Shown in pieces: positions 1-9,600 of a stretch of 64,000 nt of DNA. Position 1 is the first letter of the stretch. Every line of letters starts with the position of its first letter. The stretch comes from Elusimicrobiota bacterium (GTDB lineage Bacteria > Elusimicrobiota > Elusimicrobia > FEN-1173): assembly GCA_016722575.1 (NCBI GenBank), contig JADKIY010000002.1, forward strand, positions 868,001-932,000. Direction: 5' to 3'. The position numbers were made by a program, and so were the translations under genes. The notes under the pieces were generated by a model. The model was not told the origin of the DNA. It saw nothing but the letters and a program-made list of their open reading frames with translations, and made no database searches.

Positions 1-42
1 ACGATCTGATCGGCGCCGAGCGCCCCGGTGCCGAAAGGAAAA

Positions 43-270
43 ATGGGCTGTTTGAAAATCGCCTTCCCGACCCCACGAACCCTCGCGCGCGCTCTGGCCG
101 TTGGCGCGGCGCATTTCATCGCCGGCGTGGGCGGTCTGTTGTGGAGCTTCACCGATTCCTCCCACGTTTTTGAGGGAGACCGGTTTCCTGGATTTCCCGT
201 CGGTTCGCCACTCCCGTCCGAAGGGTCCCGGGGTTTCCCCTGGGCGCCCCGCGCCAAGGGGTGCCTGTAA
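43..270 (+). CDS. possible small membrane protein (doubtful)
   Basis: A 75-codon open frame starts at an ATG preceded by AAGGA. The N-terminal 45 residues include a hydrophobic alanine/glycine-rich segment ending in the LLWSF motif; the rest looks like low-complexity read-through. I recognise no family. The first 427 bases of the window contain no gene I can support well. This frame is the best plus-strand candidate, and a minus-strand frame leaving the window edge competes with it. Confidence 0.2.
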   Translation: MGCLKIAFPTPRTLARALAVGAAHFIAGVGGLLWSFTDSSHVFEGDRFPGFPVGSPLPSEGSRGFPWAPRAKGCL

Positions 271-427
271 AAGGAATCTGGGGGTATGGATGGACCGGCG
301 CCAACAGCTTGCTTTGGGGATTCTTTTTGATTTATGGGCTTTCCAAAATCAGGAAAGCCGGCTCGAACCGCCTTCCGTACTCCGCGGACCGCGCGTTCAA
401 AAGGTAAAATCCCGGTGGAGAATGCCC

Positions 428-799
428 ATGGCCAAATCGACCGCCCCCTATTGGAACCCGTTAAATCCCGTGAACAACGACCGTTGGACTCCCGTGAGGG
501 GGATCGAATCGATGGCGGAGGAATTGACGCTCAGCGTCGACGATCAAACCCGGGAATACACCCGGCTGACCCGTTTTTTCCCCGGGGCCGACACCCGGCC
601 CTTCGGCGGAAAAAGCCACCCGTACCCCGAAGAAGTTTTTATCGTGAGCGGACGCCTCTTCGACCACGCCTTCGGGCGCTGGCTGGAACCGGGCGACTAC
701 GCCAGCCGCCCGCCCGGCGAAGTCCACGGCCCTTTCACGACGGAGACGGGGTGCCTGGTGCTGGAGATTTCGTTTCCGTCCCGAATCCCCCCCGGGTGA
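428..799 (+). CDS. cupin-domain protein (ChrR-like)
   Basis: A 123-residue single-domain cupin. The usual cupin motifs are visible: GGKSHPYPEEVFIVSG supplies a histidine and glutamate of motif 1, and GDYASRPPGEVHG supplies the Gly-Pro-Gly-His pattern of motif 2, so a metal-binding double-stranded beta-helix is likely. Such proteins bind metals or small ligands; the substrate is not predictable here. The second of two nearby ATGs was chosen because GGAG lies 7 nt before it, whereas the first would be only 1 nt away. Its TGA stop overlaps the GTG start of the next gene, so the two are translationally coupled. Confidence 0.75.
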   Translation: MAKSTAPYWNPLNPVNNDRWTPVRGIESMAEELTLSVDDQTREYTRLTRFFPGADTRPFGGKSHPYPEEVFIVSGRLFDHAFGRWLEPGDYASRPPGEVHGPFTTETGCLVLEISFPSRIPPG

Positions 800-1434
800 C
801 CCTCGTGCGTTCCGGCCGCCGGACGTCGGCGTTATTTCACCGGCGACTCCTCCTGGGGGTCATTGTTCTCGCCGTGGGCGGGACGGCCGCCCAAGGCGGT
901 CCCCGGCCCCGGAAGTGGGCCGTTCCCCTTCGGGCGCCGGGCTTTGAAAATCTTCACCGCGTTACCGGGGACCTTTATCGTTCGGCCCAGCCCTCCGCGG
1001 GCGGATTCGCGGCTCTCGCGGCCCAGCCCATTCTTCTTAAAGGCGATCGTCCCGTTAAAACCGTTCTGTCCCTTCGGGCGTTCAACGACGACGGGCCGTT
1101 GACCCCCGCCCACCCGCCCTTTCGGTTGGAACAAATTCGCTTCAAAACCTGGCACCCGGAAGACGAAGACGTGGTGAAATTCCTGCGAATCGCGACGTCG
1201 CCGGACCTCCGGCCCGTCCTGGTCCATTGCCAACACGGCTCGGACCGGACGGGCACCATGGTCGCGATCTACCGAATCGCCGTCCAGGGTTGGTCCAAGG
1301 ATCAGGCTCTGGACGAGATGGTGAACGGCGGGTATGGTTTTCACCCGATGTGGGAAAATCTCCGGCGCTACATCCGGCGTTTGGACGTCGCCGCGGTCAA
1401 AGCCCAAGCCGCCCACGACGGGCCCTGGCGCTAG
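796..1434 (+). CDS. exported tyrosine/dual-specificity phosphatase
   Basis: This 212-residue protein carries the phosphatase signature HCQHGSDRTG, with the nucleophile Cys145 and Arg151 in the CX5R loop. An N-terminal basic stretch followed by LLLGVIVLAVGG looks like a signal peptide or anchor, so the enzyme probably acts outside the cytoplasm. The LYRSAQPS motif before the catalytic domain is typical of bacterial Siw14/DSP-like phosphatases. GTG at 796 overlaps the cupin stop by 4 nt. The substrate (phosphoprotein, inositol phosphate or lipid phosphate) is unknown. A GTG three codons later is an alternative start. Confidence 0.75.
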   Translation: MTLVRSGRRTSALFHRRLLLGVIVLAVGGTAAQGGPRPRKWAVPLRAPGFENLHRVTGDLYRSAQPSAGGFAALAAQPILLKGDRPVKTVLSLRAFNDDGPLTPAHPPFRLEQIRFKTWHPEDEDVVKFLRIATSPDLRPVLVHCQHGSDRTGTMVAIYRIAVQGWSKDQALDEMVNGGYGFHPMWENLRRYIRRLDVAAVKAQAAHDGPWR

Positions 1435-1510
1435 ATCGTTTTTTCGGGAGGGGGCGGTCCTCGATGCCCACCGTGTGGAACCCGCTTTTTTTATTGGAGG
1501 AGGAACAAAA

Positions 1511-1897
1511 ATGAAATTTCTTGGACGGTTTTCGGAACCGGCTTACGCTTTGCTTCGGGGGGCGACCGGGTTCCTGTTTTGTTTTCACGGCGCCCAAAAG
1601 ATCCTGGGGGTTCTCTCCCATTTCCGCCCGGCGCCCTTCACCCAGCTATGGTACGGGGGTTTGATCGAATTGATCGGCGGACTTTTGGTCATGGCGGGGC
1701 TTCAAACCCGCGCCGCGGCGTTTCTTGGCAGCGGCACGATGGCGGTGGCTTATTTCCAATTCCATTGGAAAGGGCAGTGGGGGGCGCGGTTTTTCCCCGC
1801 CGTCAACGAAGGCGAGCTGGCGGCCCTTTATTGCGTCGTTCTATTCTTTATTGCGTGTCGGGGGGCGGGAAAATGGAGCTTGGGGAAGGGGGATTGA
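1511..1897 (+). CDS. DoxX-family membrane protein
   Basis: A 128-residue protein of about four membrane helices with the DoxX pattern: an N-terminal helix ending in FCFHGAQKILG, then GLIELIGGLLVMAGLQTRAAAF and a last helix near the C-terminus. DoxX-family proteins are small inner-membrane proteins linked to quinone or redox functions; the exact role is uncertain. A very strong ribosome-binding site (GGAGGAGGAA) lies 5-8 nt before the ATG. The next gene is convergent with a 72-nt gap. Confidence 0.8.
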   Translation: MKFLGRFSEPAYALLRGATGFLFCFHGAQKILGVLSHFRPAPFTQLWYGGLIELIGGLLVMAGLQTRAAAFLGSGTMAVAYFQFHWKGQWGARFFPAVNEGELAALYCVVLFFIACRGAGKWSLGKGD

Positions 1898-1969
1898 CGT
1901 TTCAAACCGGCATTCCCCCGGAAGGCGCCCGGGCGGGTTGAATGGGATCGGATCGAAAGCGGGTGGGAT

Positions 1970-3013
1970 TTAGGCGGCGGAGGCCAAATCGCGGAAACCG
2001 ACGAGTTTTTTCCGGTCTTCGTCCCACAGGCTCAGGCGGATGCACTTGAGACTGCTCCACAGGGAGAGCCGCGTCACCTTCTGGAATTCCGGATTTTCGT
2101 CGTAGCACTTTTGCAAAAGATAGTTGGGAACGCGGCTGTTGTAATGGTGAATGTGGTGAAGGCCGATGCTTCCCGTGAACCACTGCAAGATTTTGGGCAG
2201 CACGTAGTAGGAGCTCCCCCGCACCGACGCGTCGAAATAATCCCAGGTGGCGTTCCGTTCCCAATAGGTGTTCTCGTATTGGTGCTGAATGTAAAAGAGC
2301 CAGGCGCCCAGGGAGCAGGCCAAATAGGAAACGGGGACCTGAACGAGAAGGAACGCCTTCAACCCGATGGTATTCGCCGCCAAAATCCCGATCGCCAGGA
2401 GGCCGAGGTTGTTGTACACCACGCTCCGCCATTCGACTTTCCAGGAAAAGGGAATGTTGTAGGGGAACCGGTGCTTGAAAACGAATTGAATAAAGGGCCC
2501 GACGATGAACATCGTGAGCGGGTGGCGATAGAGGCGGTAGCGCAGCTTTTCGAAGGAGGACAAGGTGCGGTATTCGGCCACGGTCAGGGTGTCGATGTCG
2601 CCAAACCCGCGCTTGTCCAGGTTTCCGGAGGTCGCGTGGTGGATGGCGTGGGTCCGTTGCCAGTAGCTGTAGGGGGTGAGCGTCAAGACGCCGATCAGGG
2701 AACCCACCCAATCGTTCGCTTTTTTGGAATTGAAAAAAGACCCGTGTCCGGCGTCGTGCTGAAAGATGAATAGCCGGACCAAAAACAACGCCGTGGGCAC
2801 CGCCAACACCAAGGTCAGGACGTAGGAGACGGTCAGGCTTTTCAGCATGGCGTACCACATCAACCCGAAGGGAATCGCGGTGTTGACCAACTGAAAGAGG
2901 CTGGCCCCGACGGTGGGTTTCGCGTAGGAGGACAACTTGGAGACGCTCGGCGCGTTTTCTTTGCGAAACGCCTCGTTGTCCATGGTGGGGGTGAAGGAAC
3001 GGGGAATGGCCAT
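1970..3013 (-). CDS. membrane fatty-acid desaturase
   Basis: This 347-residue integral membrane di-iron desaturase contains all three histidine boxes: HDAGH at 86-90, HAIHH at 122-126 and HHIHH at 286-290, with paired hydrophobic segments between them. It should introduce a double bond into acyl lipids to adjust membrane fluidity. The ATG at 3013 is preceded by AGG and begins the recognisable family N-terminus; the frame remains open upstream, but that part is low complexity. The 123 bp up to the divergent gene at 3137 are markedly AT-rich and probably hold both promoters, though I cannot place them. Confidence 0.88.
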   Translation of the reverse strand: MAIPRSFTPTMDNEAFRKENAPSVSKLSSYAKPTVGASLFQLVNTAIPFGLMWYAMLKSLTVSYVLTLVLAVPTALFLVRLFIFQHDAGHGSFFNSKKANDWVGSLIGVLTLTPYSYWQRTHAIHHATSGNLDKRGFGDIDTLTVAEYRTLSSFEKLRYRLYRHPLTMFIVGPFIQFVFKHRFPYNIPFSWKVEWRSVVYNNLGLLAIGILAANTIGLKAFLLVQVPVSYLACSLGAWLFYIQHQYENTYWERNATWDYFDASVRGSSYYVLPKILQWFTGSIGLHHIHHYNSRVPNYLLQKCYDENPEFQKVTRLSLWSSLKCIRLSLWDEDRKKLVGFRDLASAA

Positions 3014-3136
3014 CGGCGGACCTCTTAATGTTTTAAAATTTTGGAATTGGTTTAATATTTTATCTTTAATTGGGCGAGGCCGCCAGTTTTTCTTGCGGTT
3101 GTCGTCGGACAAAATACCGAAGGACCGAGGAGACTT

Positions 3137-3403
3137 ATGAATCCCCATGAAGGCTTGCCCCCCGAGGTTTTGGACGCCCTGAATCGCGGACAATTTGTGG
3201 AGGCCATAAAGCACTTGAGGTCGGCCCAGAATCTGGACTTGAAAGCCGCCAAAGATTCCCTGGACGCCTACGTCAAAAATCATCCCGAAATGATGGCCCG
3301 CCTCAAACTCCAGCAGGAAGAATGGATGGGCCAGGTCAAAAAGTGGCTGTGGATCGCGGGCGCGGTCGTCGCCGGGATCTGGCTGTGGCGGTTTTACCGC
3401 TAA
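3137..3403 (+). CDS. L7/L12 C-terminal-like small membrane protein
   Basis: An 88-residue protein. Residues about 8-45 (VEAIKHLRSAQNLDLKAAKD) resemble the helical C-terminal fold of ribosomal protein L7/L12, and a single membrane helix (WLWIAGAVVAGIWLWRF) ends the protein. Such domains occur in small bacterial membrane proteins of unknown function. The ribosome-binding site GAGGAGA lies 5 nt before the ATG. It is divergent from the desaturase. This is not the true ribosomal L7/L12, which is longer and lacks the anchor. Confidence 0.65.
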   Translation: MNPHEGLPPEVLDALNRGQFVEAIKHLRSAQNLDLKAAKDSLDAYVKNHPEMMARLKLQQEEWMGQVKKWLWIAGAVVAGIWLWRFYR

Positions 3404-3431
3404 AGCCCCGGTCAAAACGGAAGTCCGCCCG

Positions 3432-3460
3432 TTGACAGGGACGCCGTTCGGGATTATATA
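3432..3460 (+). promoter_or_regulatory. sigma-70-type promoter for the gene at 3549
   Basis: TTGACA at 3432-3437 and TATATA at 3455-3460 are separated by 17 bp. Predicted initiation near 3467 gives an 80-nt leader to the GTG at 3549. Confidence 0.7.
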
Positions 3461-3548
3461 GTAGAGAGGCGTTTCCCGGAGCCGTTGTCCGGGGGAATTC
3501 AAACGGCGCGGGGCGCCGACAAAAAACGTACCGCCGCGAGGACCCAAC

Positions 3549-4427
3549 GTGTCGATTTCCAATGCCGAATCCTCCGATCTTGAAGAATTGGTTCGATCCT
3601 CCCCCACGGTCGTGGTGGCCCGCCATCGCGGCGACATGGCCCAGGACATTCCCATCGAGAACGATTCCTCTTTTCCCCCCTTGAAAACTCTTTTGCGTCA
3701 ATTCGATCGCGTCGAAGTTCTGCGGGACGAATCCGGAAGCGTCCCTCCGCGCTTCACCGTCGGCGACCCCAATTTGGGCACGCGCATGCGCCTTCAACAA
3801 TTGGGCAAAGAGCACGCGCCGGGCCTTTTCCCTGTTTACGAGGGGACCCCGCCCCAGGACCCCGACGGGGTGATCCTGTTCCTGCGGCCCTCCCGGGAAC
3901 ACCCGGGGGCCAATTTTGTTTTGACCGTCGAAGGAGCCATTGAGCACCGCGCCCGCAAAACCGAAATCGAACACCTCCTCCAACAGTGCCCCTACAATCC
4001 GGAATCCGTTCCGCATTTCAAAAAGAAATCCGCCCCCGCGAAAGTCGCGGCGCCGACCCGCTACGTGGAGGAACCGCCGGTGACTTGCCACATTCAGGCG
4101 GAAGTCCGCTTCTTCGCCAAGGAGGCCACCGAATTGACGATTGACCTGGCCGTTTCCATGGACGGAAAGCCGCTTTTCCGCCGGGAAGTCCGGGCCGCCG
4201 GCGTGGACACCGCCGACCCCCGGTTCATGCCCTTTTCGTTCTCCCGGGGACGCCACCGCCTGTTGGTCCTTTCCCGGGAACGGAACCTCCGCTTTGAGAA
4301 AGAGATCAATCTCGCCAAATCCGCCTGGGTGGTCATCTCCTACAACCATTACGACAGCGACTCCACCCAGCGCTACAAAGAAGGCCTCTCCATCGAGGTT
4401 TACGATCACGAAGTTTTTCCGCGCTGA
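3549..4427 (+). CDS. hypothetical protein (292 aa)
   Basis: I do not recognise this protein. It has no signal peptide and no membrane helix, so it looks cytoplasmic. The N-terminal half (1-160) is mixed alpha/beta; a charged linker around 155-170 (KKKSAPAKVAA) precedes a beta-rich C-terminal half with many alternating hydrophobic residues. The GTG start has GAGGA 7 nt upstream, and a good promoter lies before it. Two further small genes follow in the same direction, so it may lead a short operon. Confidence 0.6.
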   Translation: MSISNAESSDLEELVRSSPTVVVARHRGDMAQDIPIENDSSFPPLKTLLRQFDRVEVLRDESGSVPPRFTVGDPNLGTRMRLQQLGKEHAPGLFPVYEGTPPQDPDGVILFLRPSREHPGANFVLTVEGAIEHRARKTEIEHLLQQCPYNPESVPHFKKKSAPAKVAAPTRYVEEPPVTCHIQAEVRFFAKEATELTIDLAVSMDGKPLFRREVRAAGVDTADPRFMPFSFSRGRHRLLVLSRERNLRFEKEINLAKSAWVVISYNHYDSDSTQRYKEGLSIEVYDHEVFPR

Positions 4428-4439
4428 GCCCCTCTCGGC

Positions 4440-4778
4440 GTGAACGGACCAATTTCGAGGGGCCGTCAACGGGCCGGCGGGCTCGGCCTGCTGCTCCTGG
4501 GCTTGGCCGTGACCGGTTGGGAATGGAAAACGGCCCTGGGGGAAGGTTATTATTACCCCAAAGCCGCCGTGCTTTTCCCCGGCTTCGCCGTTCTGGGACT
4601 GGGACTTCTGCTTTTTCCGGGGTACCGGGAAGAACGATTGGCGCGGGGAGAAACACTGGAAGGCCTGGAGGGGGCCCGCCTTTTGACCGCGCGTTGGTGG
4701 GGCGTCCTCGGGGTCGCGCTCGCGGTCGGCTTTGCCCATGGGTGGCTCCTTTCCCGGGTTCCATTTAAGGCGCCCTGA
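4440..4778 (+). CDS. small inner-membrane protein
   Basis: 112 residues with three predicted helices: near 14-28 (GLGLLLLGLAVTGWEW), 42-60 (AVLFPGFAVLGLGLLLFPG) and 86-104 (WWGVLGVALAVGFAHGWLL). No family recognised. The GTG at 4440 lies 12 nt after the previous stop without a clear ribosome-binding site, so the start is uncertain. Its position suggests co-transcription with the genes on either side. Confidence 0.55.
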   Translation: MNGPISRGRQRAGGLGLLLLGLAVTGWEWKTALGEGYYYPKAAVLFPGFAVLGLGLLLFPGYREERLARGETLEGLEGARLLTARWWGVLGVALAVGFAHGWLLSRVPFKAP

Positions 4779-4815
4779 ATCCGGCGGCTCGTCAACGAAG
4801 GAAAGAGGAAATAAA

Positions 4816-5331
4816 ATGGAAACGATGGAAATCGGAAAAACGACCTCCCGGCCCCGGCGACGACGGGCGTTCGGGGCTCTGGCCGGATTGGCCTTCGGAG
4901 TTCTCGCCGGATGCAACTACGATTTCCCTCTCACGGACCGCCCCACCGACCGCGTCCACAAGGAATTGCTGGGCGCCTGGACCGCCGAGGAGGGGAAGGA
5001 ACACGTCGTGATCCGCGCTTTCGACGAAAAATCCTATTTGGTCGAGGACAACGGGCAATTTTACCGGATGATCCACACGGACCTCGGCGCCCTTCGGTTT
5101 CTGAGCATTCAGGAGCTCGAATCCGCCGAACGCCGGTACCTCTACGTGCGGTGGCGCCTCACGCCGGACGGGAAGGAACTTCACCTCAACGGGGTCAACA
5201 GCTCCGTGGTGCCCACGTCCCTTCCCTCGGCCCGGGCGGTGCGCCGCGTGATTGAGAAAAACAAATCCAACCCCGACCTCTTCACGGAGGAAGGCGTCTA
5301 CACGCGGGAAGAAAGCCCCCCGGCCCGCTGA
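4816..5331 (+). CDS. lipoprotein of unknown function
   Basis: 171 residues. A twin-basic N-terminal region (RPRRRRAF) is followed by a hydrophobic core and the lipobox LAGC, giving a lipid-modified cysteine near residue 34. The mature part is a compact mixed alpha/beta domain beginning KELLGAWTAEEG, which resembles small lipocalin-like lipoproteins that start with LxGxW, but I cannot assign a family. GAGGAAA precedes the ATG. It is convergent with the protease gene, 42 nt away. Confidence 0.65.
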   Translation: METMEIGKTTSRPRRRRAFGALAGLAFGVLAGCNYDFPLTDRPTDRVHKELLGAWTAEEGKEHVVIRAFDEKSYLVEDNGQFYRMIHTDLGALRFLSIQELESAERRYLYVRWRLTPDGKELHLNGVNSSVVPTSLPSARAVRRVIEKNKSNPDLFTEEGVYTREESPPAR

Positions 5332-5373
5332 TCGCCGGGCCCCGGGGACGGTTCGGCGTTTTGATTTGAAGGA

Positions 5374-6600
5374 TTAGGACCGAAGGGCCCCCACCCGTTC
5401 CGTCAAGGGCGGGTGGGTGTAGTGCAGGAAGACGTAGAAGGGATGGGGCGTGAGATTGGACAGGCTGGAAGCCGAGAGTTTCTGGAGGCCGGTTTGTAAA
5501 TCCACCCCGGAGCCCAGGTTCTCCTTGGCGTAGCGGTCGGCCTCGAACTCGTTCCGTCGGGAATAGGCCTTGAGGGGCAGCCCCAGGAGGAACGACGCCG
5601 GGGAAAACATAACCCCAAAAACCACCAACCCCGCGTGCACGCTCGGCGCGGACAACCCGAAGGCCTGAAACAAGGATCCCCACTCGAGGGCCAGGGACAA
5701 CAAAAAGAACATTGCCCCCGTCTGGGCGACGCCCAGGCCGAACCCCTTCCACACGTGGCCTTTTTTGTAATGGCCGATTTCGTGGGCCAGGACGGCCACC
5801 AACTCCGGCACGGTGTTTTTTTCAACGAGGGTGTCGTACAAGGCGATGCGCTTGTTGCGGCCGAATCCGGTGAAAAACGCGTTCCCTTTGGCCGATCGCC
5901 GGGAACCGTCCATCACGAACACGTTGGTGAGCGGGAATTGAAGGCGGCGGGCCAAGGCGAAGATGGCTTCGCGCAACTCCCCGTCGGGCAAGGGCGTGAA
6001 TTTGTTGAACAGGGGCAGAATCCAGGTGGGCGCGATAAACTGGACCAGAAGTGAAAATCCCGTCACGGCCGCCCAACCCCAGAGCCACGCGGCCCCCCCC
6101 AGCCGCCCGAAAAGCCAGAGCACCAGCGCCAGGATCGGCCCGCCCAGGACGACGGCCAATCCGTGGCCTTTCAGGCGGTCGGTTACGAAGGTTTTGAGGG
6201 TGGTTCGATTGAATCCGAATTTCTCTTCGATGACGAAGGACGAATAGAGGTCGAAGGGAATCGACAACACGTCCTTGGCCGCCGCCAGGCCCCCCACGTA
6301 AAGCAGACCCCGCGCCAATAGAGGCGTCACGGGCGACAACCAGCGGTCCAGAACCCCGAAACCGCCCAGAAACCAGAAGGCCGATAGCCCCGCCATTTCC
6401 AAGGACTGAACGACGAACCCGAATCGAATTCGGGCCCGGGTGTACTCCTGGCTCCGGGCGTAGCGGCCCGGGTCGTAGAGGTCCTTGAATATATCGGGAG
6501 GTCTCGGTGACAAGGCCCGCAGGTTTAAGGCGTCGCCGGTCCATTCCACGAATTGAACGAGGAGCAACGCCGCCAAAACGATGAGGCCCAGGGAAGTCAC
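5374..6600 (-). CDS. M48-family CAAX prenyl protease (Ste24-like)
   Basis: 408 residues with about seven membrane helices and the zinc motif HEIGHYKKGH (HEXXH at 273-277). The third ligand is the glutamate in NEFEADRYA about 75 residues later. Length and layout match Ste24/HtpX-related M48A peptidases. Bacteria do not usually prenylate proteins, so the true role is probably membrane-protein quality control. It starts at GTG 6600, 7 nt after the RND stop, and is the last gene of the efflux operon. Confidence 0.85.
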   Translation of the reverse strand: MTSLGLIVLAALLLVQFVEWTGDALNLRALSPRPPDIFKDLYDPGRYARSQEYTRARIRFGFVVQSLEMAGLSAFWFLGGFGVLDRWLSPVTPLLARGLLYVGGLAAAKDVLSIPFDLYSSFVIEEKFGFNRTTLKTFVTDRLKGHGLAVVLGGPILALVLWLFGRLGGAAWLWGWAAVTGFSLLVQFIAPTWILPLFNKFTPLPDGELREAIFALARRLQFPLTNVFVMDGSRRSAKGNAFFTGFGRNKRIALYDTLVEKNTVPELVAVLAHEIGHYKKGHVWKGFGLGVAQTGAMFFLLSLALEWGSLFQAFGLSAPSVHAGLVVFGVMFSPASFLLGLPLKAYSRRNEFEADRYAKENLGSGVDLQTGLQKLSASSLSNLTPHPFYVFLHYTHPPLTERVGALRS

Positions 6601-6607
6601 GGCTTCG

Positions 6608-9600
6608 TCAGGCTTCGGATTTTAACTCGCCCAACTCCCGCAGGGCGTCTTTCAAGTCCCGGTCGTGACGGTGGCTTTCCAGGCGCGCCATGAGGCTGTA
6701 AGCGCAGGGAACGACGAACAGGGTCAAAAAGGTCGACACCGTGACGCCGCCGATGATCACGAGCGCCATGGGGATCCGCGTTTCGGCGCCGGCGCCCAGC
6801 CCCAGGGCCGGCGGGATGGCCGCGGCGATGGTGGAAACCGACGTCATCACGATGGGTCGCAGGCGCACGGGGCAGGCGTCCAGGAGCGCCTCCCGGAGAG
6901 GCATGGACTTCCGACGCTCGTTGGTGAAATCCACGAGCATGATGGAGTTCTTTTTCACGATGCCCATCAGGAGAATGAGTCCGATAAAGCTGAACATGTT
7001 CAGCGACTGGTGCCCGAGCACCAGGGCCAGGAGCGCGCCCGTGACGCTGAAGGGCAGGGCGATCAAGACGAGCACGGGATGGATGAAGCTGTTGAATTGC
7101 GTCCCCAGAATCATGTACGCCACGACCACGCCCAGCAGGATCGCCAAGGCGAGCCCCTGGAAGGCCTCCTTGAAGGTTTCCGCGGCTCCGGAGAACACGA
7201 GTTTAATGCTCCCGGGGAGCGTCCGCCCGATCTCCTGCACTTTCGTCAAGGCGTCCCCCTGGGACTTGCCGGGGGCCACGTTGGCCGTGACCGTCACCGC
7301 GCGGGAGCGGTCCTGGCGGGTGATGCTTAAGAGGGTTTTTTTCTCCTGGACGGTGACGACGTCGCGGAGGGGAATCACCTGGCCGCGGTTGTTCCGGACC
7401 CAAATTTTGTCCACGTCGGAAGGCCGGCGGCGGTCTTCCTCCTTGAAACGAACGCGGACGTCGTAGCGCCGACCGCCCCGGGAAAACTTGCCGACCTTCA
7501 TGCCTCCCAGGGTCGCGTTGATGGCGTTGCCGATGGCGGACACGCTGACCCCCCGAAGGGCCGCCGCCTCGCGGTTCGGTCGAATCTGAATCTCGGGCAT
7601 GCCCAAATCGTAGTTGGTGTCCACGTCCACCATCAGGCCCGATTCTTCCATCTTCTTTTTCACTTCGTCGCTCACCCGGCCCAACTCGTCCCAGTCCCGC
7701 CCCCGCAGGGTGAACTCGATGGGGAAGCCCGAATCGGCCCCCATGCCGCCAACGGAGAAATCCTGGAGGATCACGGATTCGACGCCCGGCATGGGTTTCA
7801 CCGCGTCGCGGAATTCCGTCATCAACTCCTGCTGTGAAAAAGGTTTCCGCCGACCGGGCGGAACGGGACGGTCCTTCGGGTCCTTCAGGGTGATGAACAT
7901 GAACGCCGTGTTGATTTCGCCCCCCTCGAACCCGCCGACGGCGGCGTAGTAGCGGGACAACTCGCCCCGCTTCATGGCGAATTCCTCCACCTGTTTCAAG
8001 GTGTTATCGGTAAAGGCCAGGGAGGAGCCCACGGGTGTTTCAATGCGGAGAAAGAGCATGTTCTGGTCCTGGGGCGGCATCAGTTCCTTCTTGACGATTC
8101 CCCCCAGGGACAGGGACCCCACAAAAAGGGCCAGGGACGCCCCCACCACTTTCCAGCGGTGCCGAAGGCAAAACTCCAGGGCGCGGCGATAAGCGGCGGT
8201 GGATCGGGCCATGGCGCCGTCGACCCACCGAGCGACGGCGTTGGGGTGGCCGATTTCCAAAAACTGGGACGTCCGCATGGGGGCCAAGGTCAGGGCCTCC
8301 AGGAGGGAAAACATCACCGCCGCCGAAATGGTGATGCCGAACTGGAAGAAATACTTGCCGATGACGCCTTTGACGAACACGACGGGAATGAAAATGCCGA
8401 GAATCGCCACCGAGGCCGCCATGGCCGCGAAATAAATTTCCCGGGAACCCAAAATGGCGGCTTTGACCTTGGGCTCTCCCATCTCCCGGTGGCGGACGAT
8501 ATTTTCCAGTACCATGATGGCGTCGTCCACCACGATGCCGATCACGAGCGTCAACGCCAGAAGCGTGAAGGTGTTTTGGGTGAACCCGAGCAAATACAGG
8601 ACGATGAAGGTCCCCAGGATGGAGGTGGGGATCGCCAAAATAATGTTGATGGCCGAGCTCCAGGACCCCAGGAACATCCAGCAAATGAAGGAGGTGAGCA
8701 CCGCCGCCAGGATCAGATTAAAATTCAGTTCGTGGGTGGATTGCTCGACGAAAAACGTCCCGTCGAAATTCACTTCCAGCTTCATCCCGGGCGGCAAGGA
8801 CGACTGAAGTTCCGCCACTTTCTTTTTGACCCGCTTTCCCACTTCCACCGTGTTGGCGTTCCGTTGTTTGCGGATCCCCAGACCGATGGCGCGTTTTCCG
8901 TCCACCCGGGAAACGGCCCGGGGGTCCGCCAAACCGTCTTCGATGGTGGCGACGTCTTTTAGCCGGAAGATCCGGGTCAACGGCGCGCCGCTCCGGGCCG
9001 GGATCACCAGGTTGCCGAAGTCTTCGACGCCCGCGGCCTCGCCCATCACCCGCAGGTTCCACTCTTGTTTGTCCGAGGTCAGATAGCCCGCCGGGCGTTC
9101 GGCGTGTTCGGTTTGAATGGCGGCCACCACGTCGTCCACCGTGAGTTCCACCGCCTTGAGGCGGACGGGGTCCAGCCAGACCCGGAGGGACGGCTCCACG
9201 TAGCCCCCCAGCATGACGTCGCCGACCCCGGGGATGGTCGTGAATTGGTTTTTGAGCTCGTCTTTGACGTACGCGTTCATTTCCCGCAGGGGCCGGTCGC
9301 CGGACAAGGACAACCACATAAACGGTTGATCCTCGGGGTTGAATTTGGCGATGGTCGGCGGCTCCATGTCCTTGGGGAGCGTGGCTTGGATTTGGGACAG
9401 CTTGCTCTGGGTTTCCTGGAGGGCCACGTCCACGTCGGTCTTGAGGTCGAATTCCATGATGACCATCGTCTGACCCTGGCGGCTGGTGGAAGTGATTTTT
9501 TTGAGCCCCTTGACCGAGGTGAGAGCGTCTTCGATCAAATCGACCACGTCGGTCTCGATGACTTCGGGGGAGGCCCCCTCCCAGCGGGTGGACACCATGA

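Noticed and set aside
1..153. Minus-strand open frame leaving the left edge, GTG near 153 preceded by GGAGGA
   Set aside because: The translation uses rare AGA codons and resembles no family. The plus-strand frame over the same bases is at least as plausible, so I annotate only the latter, with low confidence.
5335..5365. Possible terminator between the lipoprotein and Ste24-like genes
   Set aside because: A GC-rich imperfect hairpin followed by TTTTG can be drawn, but the stem has interruptions and the evidence is too weak to annotate.
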